Shown: positions 1-24,135 of the stretch, one piece after another | Layout of the letters: every line of letters begins with the position of its first letter | How positions within the stretch are numbered: position 1 is the stretch's first letter | NCBI GenBank assembly: GCA_034096865.1 | Contig: JAWQFJ010002866.1 | Span: forward strand, 25,001-89,000 | Length of the DNA stretch: 64,000 nt | Reading direction: 5' to 3' | Source: Theodoxus fluviatilis | Lineage: Eukaryota; Mollusca; Gastropoda; Cycloneritida; Neritidae | The notes under the pieces: model-generated | Databases searched by the model: none | Told to the model about the DNA's origin: nothing | Seen by the model: the letters and a program-made list of their open reading frames with translations, nothing else | Program-made: the position numbers and the translations under genes

Positions 1-94
1 AAGTGTCCATGTATATCCATTATGCCCTACAGAGGCGAAAGGATAATGCCAAAATGTAAGCCAGTCAATCACAATAATATATGTATATACAAAC

Positions 95-720
<626 letters not shown>

Positions 721-722
<2 letters not shown>

Positions 723-1598
723 AGTTTTCCCCCTCAGAATCATAGTTCTGAATCAGCAGTCTTATAAGAAACAATGGGCAACTCTGCCACTCCCAGACCA
801 ACATGACTGCTAAAGATAAAACTTGGAGTTTGAGGTGGAAAATGTGGGGGGAACAGCCCATAGCTTGTAGCTAGGGGCTGTACAGGAATGGCTGCAGTGG
901 GAAAAGAAGCATGTGTGAGACATGATGCATTATTGGTGTGAGCAGCAAGGGGTGGGGTGTTTGTCCATCTGTCCATCATCTGTCCATATACGGTAGTCAC
1001 TTAGGTGTAATTGCAGACCTGGGTATTGGAAAATTAAAAAATGCCACCACTATCATCTCCCACCCCCACCCCACCCCCCTTAAAAAAAAACCCCACCCCA
1101 CTCAAATGTTTGCATTTTCCTCTTAAATTGATTGCCCTTAAAATAAGGAATTGTTACACTGTAATAGTCCAGGATTATAGCAATACAATAGTATCACATC
1201 TGGTCATCTTGAGTTCCCTGCTGGAATAGTGGGCTTGCCTTTAGAGACCAAAAATGAAAATTGATGTGAACATTTTCTTTAAGACTGGACTGCATATGCA
1301 GAGGTTTACACCTGTGTGTGTGTATGTGTGTTTTGCTATCTCGATTACCTCACTGAGCAAAATGCTTTTCTTACGGATTGCATGTTTACATGATCATAGA
1401 AGTAGTACATGGACAAAGCATTTAAAGAATTGGATCAATGTATGTAAGGGAACTCTTTTTAGAAGGGGAAAACAGTTTGTGTATCTTGCATTTCAAGATT
1501 TATTGACCCTGTCACCATGTGTCAGTGAAGTAATTTTGTAGATAGTGCTACAGCGCATTTTCAAAGTATATAATTAAATGCCATGTTTTACATTTCAG
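721..1598 (+). other. Non-coding sequence upstream of the first visible Shc exon
   Basis: No exon of the N-terminal PTB region was found here. The exon at 1599 is preceded by TTTACATTTCAG, so this is the 3' part of an intron whose upstream exons lie outside the window. Confidence 0.6.
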
Positions 1599-11916
<10,318 letters not shown>

Positions 11917-12395
11917 GTCAGTGTCTTGGGTAGACCAGGCCTTGGCTTCAGGATGAGGCTGGCTCATCTGGGATGCCGCCACACTGAACCCCTAGAGATG
12001 CACTTGTGCAATTGGAATGCCAAGCTCTTGGGCTGACCCTATCAATGGGTCTACCTAAGACGTCTGCAGGGCTACCAGTGTCACTGTGGGCTGCCTATTC
12101 ATATCTGGGCTGCTAAACCTTTACGGTTTAGGAGGTTTGCCATTGAACTGCTTGAGACTGAGGGTCAGCTTATACTGTGGGTACACGAGCTGCATCTATC
12201 AAAGCTCCCCGTGTGTGCTGTGCCTCTCTGACAACCAGGGCTAATAGTGTCTGCACTTGTGGCTGCAGCCTCCTAGCTCCTCTGCACTGCATGTAGTCTG
12301 TCTGGCTGATGATTCCTCTTCAAGTCTATGACTGATGGATTGCTTGCAGCTTTATTGTTGATGGAGAAGTCGGATCCCCCCTTGGCACCCAGAAT

Positions 12396-12728
12396 GAGCT
12401 TGGAGCCCTATGGCTGCAGAGCTTTGTTTGTCTGTGGCCATGTTGTACTCACTTTTATTGCACTTTGGGCTGTCTGACCCATGGGAGTGTTGTTCTCTAT
12501 GGGCTTGAGCTTGGAGCCCTATGGCTGCATAGCTTTGTTTGTCTGTGGCCATGTTGTACTCACTTTTATTGCACTTTGGGCTGTCTGACCCATGGGAGTG
12601 TTGTTCTCTATGGGCTTGAGCTTGGAGCCCTATGGCTGCAGAGCTTTGTTTGTCTGTGGCCATGTTGTACTCACTTTTATTGCACTTTGGGCTGTCTGAC
12701 CCATGGGAGTGTTGTTCTCTATGGGCTT
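12396..12728. repeat. Three tandem copies of a 111-bp unit
   Basis: Units start at 12396, 12507 and 12618 with GAGCTTGGAGCCCTATGGCT and are almost identical. Because 111 is divisible by three, frames stay open across the array on both strands, which mimics a small protein. Confidence 0.93.
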
Positions 12729-13016
12729 GTACTAGACAAGGACAATGAAAGCTGTTGTTTCACACTGGCAGAATCCTCTCCTCTGCCAAATATAGCCCCC
12801 CACCAATATTGTTGACTTGTTTGGTTTTTTGTTGACAAGTGATTGTTAAATTCCCAATTGTGTACTTTTATGTGACATTTGACCAGGGATTGAGTAGGGT
12901 TTTTCAAAAGATATCATTGTGCTGTTGGTGTTGCGAAAGTTGGTGTAGTCTGTCCTTGATGTGCATGTAGTTGTCTGGGTCCCTTGAAATCACATGGGCC
13001 TTACTCTCTTGGGTTC

Positions 13017-13165
13017 TCCCTATGCGATTTGTAAAAGGTGAATAACTAGGGATAAGGCTACGATTTTCGTTCACTCTAAACTGTTCTTGTGATTTTCTTG
13101 CTTAATGGCTGCCTATAGCCTACAAAGGCTAATAGGCCATGAAACACTATCCCTCCATCCATCCA
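13017..13165 (-). repeat. SINE-like dispersed repeat, reversed copy
   Basis: Its reverse complement starts with GGAT units, then GATAGTGTTT, GCCTTTGTAGGCTAT, GCCATTAAGCA, and AGAACAGTTTA. It matches the insertion at 40772-40948 through about 140 bp. No tRNA-type promoter was recognised. Confidence 0.7.
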
Positions 13166-13994
13166 ATACTCACTTGGGCACTATATGTTGTGAAGGGTGG
13201 CTTGCAATCACCTTGAAAACTCTCCAGTTTCAATGCAAAGCCTCACCACCCAAGATTTTGTAGATCACATTGATGGACAGCGTTGCAATTTCTTTTCCAA
13301 GATGGGTTTGGGATATGGTTGGAAAAAGAAGTTCTGGTTTTATCACTGTGCAGAATTACTGGTCTGTTTTTTGTTGTTGTGGGGTTTGTATGTGGATGTG
13401 ATATATTATTTTTCTCATGCAGTGTTATGATATGTATAATGCTGGGCGAGATGAACAAATTCGCATCCAACCCAAGTAAAATCAGGTATTGTGCTGGCAT
13501 CTACCTTCCAAGTTTTGGTGAATTCATCAGTGATAGAAGTACGTAGATTTCTTTAGCTCAGCTTTAAAGGGTTGCAGTATTACATGTCTCAGAAACATTG
13601 CTGCTGATAGACTTCTCACACAACTTAAAATGTCATCATTTGAAGAAAGGAAATGGACTTAAAAAGGCCCCATGAACATTAGCAAGAGGCCCCTAAAGCA
13701 ATTATAACCATGTTATATGATGTAGCTTTATGTATTTCTGTGCTGTTTTTTTGCTAGTGCATAAAGTGGATGCATGATGTGGGAATTGGGGAGAGAGATG
13801 TTCTGCTATGGTAATGGTCTTCACTGATCAGGACGGCTTCCAGGTCTCTATGTAATAATGTTCTTTGTTTGAAAATGACCACACAGTTGTTTTGACCAAT
13901 CGCTTTTTGAGTGGCTTCCTTATTTCTTTGCCTCGCTCTCATAGGATGGTTGCACTGTTGTAAAATGCATGTGAATACTAATATTTGTGACCTT

Positions 13995-13996
<2 letters not shown>

Positions 13997-14060
<64 letters not shown>
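13997..14060. repeat. (CA)n microsatellite
   Basis: About 64 bp of pure CA repeat. Confidence 0.97.
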
Positions 14061-14062
<2 letters not shown>

Positions 14063-16762
14063 CCACTTAACCACATATTTCATTATAGCACGATTTAGAG
14101 ATTAATGTAAAAATCTTCAGGGTATTAGTGCAACCTCTTACTCATGACCTGAAAGAATGTACAGCAATGAGGCCCTAAAATGGAGAGATCTCACAACAGT
14201 TGATAAATTAAACTTTCTTTTTAACTTTCAAAAAATGTTGATCTTAAAACGTGTATGGTTGCATAAAAGAGGGTCCTGTATTGACAGTTTCATTGCACTG
14301 TGCTCATAAGAACGAGAGTGAAAACAAATACTGTTATTACAATCGCATGGTATTCATATGTATTGCAAACTGCATATGTGAACATCAGTATTCCTACAAG
14401 ACTATATACGTTCTATATAACCCAGATTTACATATAGAACAAGATTTTATGGAATTGTATCGGTAGCAGCAGCAATGCTTTTTAATGTATCTTGTAAATT
14501 TATACTCTAGAATGTCAAGATAGGATGGAACTGGCAGGCGGTTGTCACCAAAATGTTATCTGGGCTGTTACCACCCTTGCAAGATAAAATTGCTTGCAAT
14601 TGTAGTGTTTCTCTACATCTACCAACTCCATAGTCGTATTGCCAAGTTTGATTTGTTATCAACTTTATAATAGATTCAGATATATTGAAAGTTTTGTGAC
14701 CAAGTTATGCAGTTGGCATGTGTTGTGCATGAGATTGGGATTTATCTTCACATTGTTCAAGTTGACTATAACATGTACAGAAATATGAAGAGCTTTATAA
14801 TAATTATTTGTAATTCATAATGCTAATTAATTAAAACTGTTAGCTTACTAAATTTTAAAAATCAAGCAAATCCAATTTCCAGTTGTACCATATTGTCAGA
14901 GAATGTGATAAACTGTCCATGTTGTTATTGGTGTATACTAGAGTAATATGTGTGGAAGTTTTCTTTCTCTTGAAGTGTATACACTTATGGATCAATCCAT
15001 TCAATTTTTGTGTTGTCAACATGAGATGTGTTATCCTGTTTACTTAAAGTGTGGTGCATCATGTATACTTCAAACAAATTGTGTTTGTTTTAATATTTAA
15101 TGCTGCTGAGAGCTGTAGTGAAAGTCTGCCACCTGCTGGCTATTCTGTTTTAGAGCAAGAGTAATGGGAAGTAGGAATGTGATGTTGTTGCCTTGTTTTA
15201 GACTCTATTTTTGGATACACAGAATCCAAAGTCTCTGAGTATTGTTATGGCAGTATGGCTTTGCTTGCTGTTTCATACTTTGACTTGGCAATATGAAAAT
15301 GTGGCAGACCTTGCCAGACTTCTCCATTCCTGGATGGAGGGACTGATCAAATGGCTTCCTTATGCACTTCAGTTTCCGTCGGCTGCTTTGAAAACTTGCA
15401 GACTACTGCTGCTTTTGTTGCATGTCTTTGTTTTTGTGAAACGGTAAATTGTTAATAGATAGATATTTATCTTTTTGACATCATCATGAAGTGTTCATCA
15501 TATTTTTAATAATACATTGCAGTTTTACACAAGAATGTACCCACCAAAGTATTTTTGGTCATCATGCCCCACCGAGTCTCATTTTACATAATGGCAGGCA
15601 CCAAGTTGGCAGATTGTTTGAGGTCACTCTTCTCACTGTAATTGTACATCCCCACCTGATAAACGAGTCACTCGGCACCAAAGGGCAACCTACTAGACTT
15701 GTCACACAGTTTCTGTCTGAAAGACAGACTCCAATTTATTCTCATTAATACCTGCTATAAAGCAAACCTAGATTTATTTTCACACTTGTATTATAACAAC
15801 TTTGCACCTTTTTTGTTCAGCAATATTGCAGTCATTTTCTTAGAAAAGGGCGATTTTCATGAGTCATTTATTAGCATGCTTTTGCTTTCTTGCCTTATTA
15901 TCCGGTATTTGTCTCCACACTCTGCTCAGATTTTTGCAACATTGTATCCTTTTTAATATGTACATAGAGCACTTTATTTTCTGGAAAGCGGAACTAAAGT
16001 TGCTTGCTTGCACAGGTCTCTCTCAGCATGGTAACCCTCGGTCTGTGACAGTAGGAAAGGTATTCTTGGAGATTTTATTGCTGTTGATGTCTGCATGGAT
16101 TCTACCTCTGGGCTCATGCCATTCCAAGCTAATTATGAAGGAATGTCAAAATGGTTGTTTTAAGCAAGGATCTATCTGAAAAGCAGAACATTAAGGTTGT
16201 GATATCTTTTCCTTATCCATCTTAGCCATTTTAGTTAAGCTTGGTGCATGTTATTCCTGGAGAAACAGGATTATATCCCACCATTTGCACATTCAGGTCA
16301 TTGGTTTCTTTCCCGAGATTTTTGCAAACCGCTGTCCTACAGCAAGTCAGTTATGCAATAGCAGTATGCAACCTTCAGGACTTGGGTAACTGAACTCTCC
16401 ATTTCCTCTGATGGATTATCTGCTCTCCACCAAAACGCTTCCAAAAGTTTTTGCCTGCTAAGATGTGTATCATGAGAGAATTATGGCACATTAGGTTGAT
16501 GATGTATGTCAAGTATTAATTAGGAAGAGATATGAATTCCAGAGGGAAAAAAAGATCTGCATGGTACCAAGAGCAAATCTGTTTCTTAGTCTAAAATTCC
16601 ATGTAGCACCAGGTGAGTTTTGTGCTATACTAAAATCTCCTTGGAGGGTTTAAGTGCAGGAAAGAGACTGCCAAGTTTGTCTTCCATTGTTGCTGCAGGA
16701 GACTGGCTATTTGTTATGGCTGTGTGTGATATAGCTGGCATTCACAGACATTGTGTGTGCTT

Positions 16763-16768
16763 AATAAA
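16763..16768 (+). terminator. Candidate poly(A) signal AATAAA
   Basis: AATAAA followed by an A-rich stretch, 78 bp before the ZCCHC9 stop codon on the other strand. It could end a long Shc transcript; it is 4.8 kb from the Shc stop, so the link is uncertain. Confidence 0.3.
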
Positions 16769-16845
16769 AAGCAAAAATCACCCTTTCCCTTGGTTTCCTT
16801 GAATGCAAATCCCAAACAAGTGACAAGAGAAGTGTTTATCACTGA

Positions 16846-16982
16846 TCAGAATTTGACAACTTTATTTTTCTTCAATTTCTTCGACAATGCCTTTGGGGCC
16901 TCCTCATCCACCTCCAACAGCTCTGTGTCAGCATCAGCACTCTGTGAAGCATCCATCTTGGCCAGCCTGACATCACTGATGC
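16846..16982 (-). CDS. ZCCHC9: ZCCHC9 exon 5 (C-terminal tail, stop)
   Basis: Completes Gly, then ISDVRLAKMD, an acidic patch, and SKKLKKNKVVKF with TGA at 16848-16846. Acceptor TGCTTCAG on the minus strand. Confidence 0.93.
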
Positions 16983-19900
16983 CTGAAGCACAAAATGAAT
17001 AGTCACTATGGTACTGAAGCATGGCACAGCACATTGCACAGCACATAATAAACAGTCTCTATACTACAGTACCAAAGCAGTGCTATGAAGCATGAAAAAT
17101 GACCAAAGAGCAGTCATCAGTTTGACAAGATGAGATCAACATTGGTAGGTTGCCCTAGACACTGACCTTGCTGCTTGAGGACCTTTGGACAGTCCTTTTT
17201 AAAGTGCTTGACAGAGCCACACTCCTTGCAGCCACCACCTGCAACACAAAAGTTTTCCTCGGTCAAAAGGGTCCAGCCCATGGTGTTTTGTGTCAATTCA
17301 GACATGTCAAATACATTTCACAAATTCATGGCCACATTATATTTTACCTTAACTGCAAACTGTATTGCACTTCTTTGTATAAGCAAGCTCCACTCTCATA
17401 TTAATAGCAATCAAGCATGCTACAAATAGAATAGCTGAGTGATATGGAAATATCCCATTTCTGTCTCCTCCCACTGGTTCCACTTAACCCTTAATTATCC
17501 TTGCAAGGAGGAAGAGCACCGACAAGCTCCTATTCAAAGCAAACTACACCTCATGATGATTATGAGGGCAAGCCTATTCACATTACAGATTAACTCCATC
17601 CTTACAGTCTACCCAAGGTTCTGGCCATATCCCTTCATTTACATAAGTTGTTGGGTTTTTTTTTGGGGGGGGAGGGACTTGTGCCTGAGTGGAAAGTGAC
17701 CCAGGTGATGCAGCATTTCAAATTGACTCATTCTAGCTAATGGAGTTTAAGGGCCTTTAAACCTATGCTAGGCCATGACATTACTAAATCCACCAACTTT
17801 TATCAATTCAATGTATGAAAAATACATTGAGAGAGTAAATTCTAAACAGTAGCACAAATCACACTGAGAACTGTGAAACGGTTTCAAGTTCCACTGCCCA
17901 TCATCCCGCATGGGTCTAGCTAAAGAAGAGCAAGCTCCTGCTCTAAAGAACTTATATGGGATTTGCAGCCTGCATACCTGATGCCTTTGCAAGATGAGGA
18001 AAGTTCATTCCCTTTGACATGTGACCATGCAAGAGTACCAGAGATGGGATTCCCAGAAGCAATTCTCATGCATCATATGCGATCCTCACATGGGACCACT
18101 GGCGCAATTCTTTTCGAGAGGTATTTAAAAGATGTTCAGAGATGAGTCCTCACGGCGAGCACCTGCGTGGACAGGTTCAATTAGGAGAAAAGCTGTGGGC
18201 TTCATGGGTGCTCACTGAGTGTTCATCTCTGAAGGTGTTTTTAAAAAATACCTTTTCAAAACAAAATGCACCTCTGGTTCTGCAAGAGGACTGCATATGA
18301 TGTGTTAGAATTGCTTCTGAGAACCATTTCTGAGGGCAAGCCGCTCGAAAGCAGAGGCAGTTTTCAGATAAACATCCTGCAAAATCTCATAAAGAATTGC
18401 TATTGGTAATTATACACAAAAGTAAAATACTAAAATATTAGCAATATTTGCTGCAAACACGCCATTTTCTCTGGATTTAGTAATATATACTACATGATTT
18501 TATGGTTGGAAAGTCTGAATAAATCATTTTTAACACTTTAGCCTGGTTGACTCAACTAGTTACTAAGAGCAACAGACAAATGTACTCAAAAGCGCAGCCG
18601 ACACGCAGCCCTGATGTACATACCATTGGGGTAGAGACCTCGTTCATTGTCTGGACAGTCCCTGGAAAGGTGACCTTGCTTCTTACAAACAAAGCATGTT
18701 GCATATGGGAACTTGCCTGTAAATAAAATAATACAATAAAAATCAGTCTGGTGCTGCATATGGTTAGAACTGGCTTGCAGGAGTCTCAAGGAAGATTTAA
18801 AAATAAACAAGAAGGGCAAAGCCCATACGACTCACATGCTTGACCTTGACCTTTACATGACCTTGACCTTCAGGTGACCTTAAGGTCAAGGTCAAACAAC
18901 TAAACCTAGCAATGACATCATACACTAAGAACTGCTTTAAACAATTTTCCTACCAAAATACCCGTGGCCTTGACCCAAGGTCAAGGTCATCCAAGGTCAT
19001 GCAACACAAAGCTGTTAATTCAAGACATAGGAAGCAAAATGGTGCTTATTGGCACTTCTACCATGAGATATGGTCACTTTTAGTGGTTCACTACCCCATT
19101 TTGGTCACATTTCATAAGGGTCAAAGATATGTGACTAAATGTGTCTCATGATGAAAGTATAATATGTGCCCCACATAATTATTAAGTTTGAAACAGTTAT
19201 CTTCCATAGTTCAAGGTCAAGGTCACTTCAAAATATGTATACAATCCAACTTTGAAGAGCTCCTGTGACCTTGACCTTGAAGCAAGGTATGCCAAACTGG
19301 TATCAAAAGATAGGGCTTACTTTGCCCTATATACCATATATAGGTGAGGTATCCAATCTCAAAAACTTCAGAGAAAATTGAGACAAGAAGGGCAAAGCCC
19401 ATACGACTCACATGCTTGACCTTGACCTTTATATGGCCATGACCTTCAGGTGACCTTCAAGGTCAAGGTCAAACAACTAAACCTACCAATGACATCATAC
19501 ACAAAGAAATGCTTTACACATTTTTCCTACCAAAATACATGTGACCTTGACCCAAGGTCAAGGTCATCCAAGGTCATGCAACACAAAGCTGTTAATTCAA
19601 GACATAGGAAGCACAATGGTGCTTATTGGCACTTTCTACCATGAGATATAGTCACTTTTAGTGGTTCACTACCCCATTTTGGTCACATTTCATAAGGGTC
19701 AAAGTGACCTTGACCTTGATGATATGTAAACAAATGTGTCTCATGATGAAAGTATAACATGTGCCCCACATAATTATTAAGTTTGAAACAGTTATCTGCC
19801 ATAGTTCAGGGTCAAGGTCACTTCAAAATATGTATACAATCCAACTTTGAAGAGCTTCTGTGACCTTGACCTTGAAGCAAGGTCAACCAAACTGGTATCA

Positions 19901-22900
19901 AAAGATAGGGCTTGCTTTGACCTATATACCACTTGTAGCTAAGGTCGCCATTCTCAATAACGTGGGAGAAAATTGGGAAAATGTGAAAAATGACTGTTTT
20001 TGAGACCACATTTATGGCTCCTGTGACCTTGACCTTGAAGCAAGGTCAAGTCACTATGTATGTTTTTTGAGGCCTTGTCATCATACACCATCATGCCACA
20101 TTTGGTGTTGATAGACTTAATAGTCTCCGAGAAAAATCCAACGTTTAAGTTTTTTACGCACGGACGGACGGACGGACGACACGGCTGAGTACATAGACTC
20201 ACTTTTGCTTCGCATGTGAGTCAATAAATAAATGACAACACAGTGTCAATAAAAGGTAACAGATTCCTGTGCTTATAAAAAGAACAACTAACATTTTAAA
20301 GAATTCCTTTATACAGACCTGATGTGTTAAAATCATCATGTCCTTTCACTACACAGGTTTCTCCCATTTTCCAGCAACTAGGTGTATACTACAAGTCTGA
20401 TACTCATCAAAGAAACTATAGGGCAGACATCACACAAACTATTTTAAAAAGTTTACAGTTTACCATGAGAATCACGTTTAATTTCCTTTTTTTAATAGGA
20501 TACCAATAAGTTTCAAGTGTCTTTTTATGTTTTCTCATTCAAGATCCAGTATTTTTAGCGCATCTTATTCCTGGAATTGCATTTTGAAAAATTGTGTTAA
20601 AAAAGTACTAAAGCTATGAAATTAAGGCTAGTTGTCTGAATTTGATCAGCCCACCTTACAACAAGGAAAATTATGCAAATGTGGGGCATCATATGAGCCT
20701 AGGAGTCATCAATGACTATGGTTATGGATCATATGCTGCTATGCATCGCGCATGAATGAAAAGGTTTTACTTGCCTAGGCATGGATCCCTGTGGCTCACT
20801 CACACCCATCTACACACACACTCTCCCCCCCCCCCCCCCCCCCTCCCTTCCTCCCTCCCTCTCTCTCTCCCTCCTCAGCTGCATCCTTCACATATTCAAA
20901 TCAAAGAATCCCATAGTTCCATGTTCTTAAATATTCCTGAGAGTGTAAAAGGCAAAAACAACAACAAAAACAAGAGAAGGGAAATACACCCAGCTGGCCT
21001 GTCAGCCTTTCAGCCCCCTTGCTTCCAAGACCGCAATACCCTCTGAGTCCTTACCTGGCTCTACCTTGGCAGTGCACTGACTTGAGATGTGTTCAGTGGA
21101 GCCACACTTGAAGCAGATGCCAGCACCCTGACTGGGATTCTCCATCAGCTGAGGACACTCATTCAGCTTGTGGCCGTGCTCTCGGCAGTTGAAGCACACC
21201 TGTTGACAGACAAGGATGGTTCAAGCACACCTGTAGACAGATAAAGACAGTTCAACCTGTACACAGACAAGGGCAGTCCAACTATAGTAGACAGAGTTTA
21301 ACCACACCTGTAGACAGAGAAAGACAGTTTAACCACACCTGTACACAGACAAAGGCAGTCCAACCACACCTGTACACAGACAAGGACAGTCCAACCACAC
21401 CTATACACAGACAAGGACAGTCCAACCACACCTATACACAGACAAGGACAGTCCAACCACACCTATACACAGACAAGGACAGTCCAACCACACCTATACA
21501 CAGACAAGGACAGTCCAACCACACCTGTACACAAAGGCAGTCCAACCACACCTTTACACAAAGGCAGTCCAACCACACCTGTACACAAAGGCAGTCCAAC
21601 CACACCTGTACACAAAGGCAGTCCAACCACACCTGTACACAGACAAGGGCAGTCCAACCACACCTGTACACAGACAAAGGCAGTCCAACCACACCTGTAC
21701 ACAGACAAGGGCAGTCCAACCACACCTGTACACAGACAAGGGCAGTCCAACCACACCTGTACTACACAGACAAGGACAGTCCAACCACACCTATACACAG
21801 ACAAGGACAGTCCAACCACACCTATACACAGACAAGGACAGTCCAACCACACCTGTACACAAAGGCAGTCCAACCACACCTGTACACAAAGGCAGTCCAA
21901 CCACACCTGTACACAAAGGCAGTCCAACCACACCTGTACACAAAGGCAGTCCAACCACACCTGTACACAGACAAGGACAGTCCAACCACACCTGTACACA
22001 GACAAAGGCAGTCCAACCACACCTGTACACAGACAAAGACAGTCCAACCACACCTATACACAGACAAGGACAGTCCAACCACACCTATACACAGACAAGG
22101 ACAGTCCAACCACACCTATACACAGACAAGGACAGTCCAACCACACCTATACACAGACAAGGACAGTCCAACCACACCTATACACAGACAAGGACAGTCC
22201 AACCACACCTGTACACAAAGGCAGTCCAACCACACCTGTACACAAAGGCAGTCCAACCACACCTGTACACAAAGACAGTCCCACACCTGTACACAGGCAA
22301 GGGCACTCCAACCACAGCTGTACACAAAGGCAGTCCAACCACACCTGTACAAAAAGGCAGTCCAACCACACCTGTACACAGACAAAGGCAGTCCAACCAC
22401 ATCTGTACACAGGCAAGGGCACTCCAACCACACCTGTACACAGACAGTCCAACCACACCTGTACACAGACAGTCCAACCACACCTGTACACAGACAGTCC
22501 AACCACACATGTACACAGACAGTCCAACCACACCTGTCCAACCACACCTGTACACGAAGGCAGTCCAACCACACCTGTACACAAAGACAGTCCAACCACA
22601 CCTGTACACAAAGACAGTCCCACACCTGTACACAGGCAAGGGCACTCCAACCACACCTGTACACAGACAGTCCAACCACACCTGTACACAAAGACAGTCC
22701 CACAACTGTACACAGGCAAGGGCACTCCAACCACACCTGTACACAGACAGTCCCACACCTGTACACAGACAAAGGCAGTCCAACCACACCTGTACACAAA
22801 GGCAGTCCAACCACACCTGTACACAGACAAGGGCAGTCCAACCACACCTGCACAAAGACAAAGACAGTCCAACCATGCACCTGTACACAAAGGCAGTCCA

Positions 22901-23985
22901 ATCACACCTGTACACAAAGGCAGTCCAACCACACCTGTACACAAAGGCAGTCCAACCACACCTGTACACAAAGACAGTCCAACCACACCTGTACACAAAG
23001 GCAGTCCAACCACACCTGTACACAGGCAAGGGCACTCCAACCACACCTGTACACAGACAGTCCAACCACACCTGTACACAGACAGTCCAACCACACCTGT
23101 ACACAGACAAAGGCAGTCCAACCACACCTGTACACAAAGACAGTCCAACCACACCTGTACACAGACAAGGGCAGTCCAACCACACCTGCACAAAGACAAA
23201 GACAGTCCAACCATGCACCTGTACACAAAGGCAGTCCAATCACACCTGTACACAAAGGCAGTCCAACCACACCTGTACACAGACAAGAACAGTTCAACTA
23301 CAGTAGACACGCAAAAAGTTCAACCATGCCTGTACACAGACAAGAACAGTTCAACTACAGTACATGTAGACAAAGACAATTCAACTACAGTGGACAGACA
23401 ATGGCAGTACAGTGGAACCATGCCCCTGGGGAGATGACAGTACTTCAAATCAGCTTGCTACACAAGTACTCAGCCAGCAGTACTGCTGCGGGGAAGGTAA
23501 TGATTCTGCAGTCTCAGTGTGACATTTGTGGGCAAGGAAGATAATGGTTCATGAGACCTTTACCTCATTGCAAAGTCAGGGTGTACTACAGGTGTATGTT
23601 CTGGTTGATGAGCCAAGTAAATCTTTGGAAGTCAATTGGGAGGCAAACAGCAGCTGCTTTTCTCTTTCTGGTAAAGTTCATCTTACACAGTGGCTTCTGC
23701 AGGGGGTAACATAGCAAAATAGCAAAGAGTGGTGAAAACTGGCCAGAACTGGTCCAGCAGGGTCTAGTGAAATAATTCATCATGATTCAAGGACAGACAG
23801 AAACCAGGCCCAGTACTTGTTTTGCATAATTTGAGCAGTCCCAGCATTCCCTCATCTGTGTTGTCAATGCTAACTATGACAGGAAGGGGCATCATAACAC
23901 GAATATGACAGCAGGGAAAAATGATCAATTCTCTGTAAACTACCGACCAATCTCTCTGACCATCTACAGAAAAAATAATGAGAAC

Positions 23986-24017
<32 letters not shown>

Positions 24018-24069
24018 CAGACAAACACACAAGGTTACACAAGCACACGCACACAAACACTCACACGCA

Positions 24070-24135
<66 letters not shown>

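Larger units (their letters stand above)
11917..16780 (+). other. Probable long Shc 3' UTR and convergent spacer
   Basis: No coding signal between the Shc stop and the ZCCHC9 stop. Contents: a 3 x 111-bp tandem repeat (12396-12728), a reversed SINE-like repeat (13017-13165), a CA microsatellite (13997-14060), and otherwise AT-rich unique sequence. The Shc transcript end is not fixed by sequence alone. Confidence 0.6.

Noticed and set aside
12352..12815. A 103-116-codon protein in the Shc 3' region
   Set aside because: Frames only follow the 111-bp tandem repeat (37-codon period) on both strands.
22147..23310. Open frames of up to 387 codons on both strands of the ZCCHC9 intron array
   Set aside because: They translate only the 25-31-bp repeat (VGLPLCTGV-type phrases), exist on both strands and lie within an intron.
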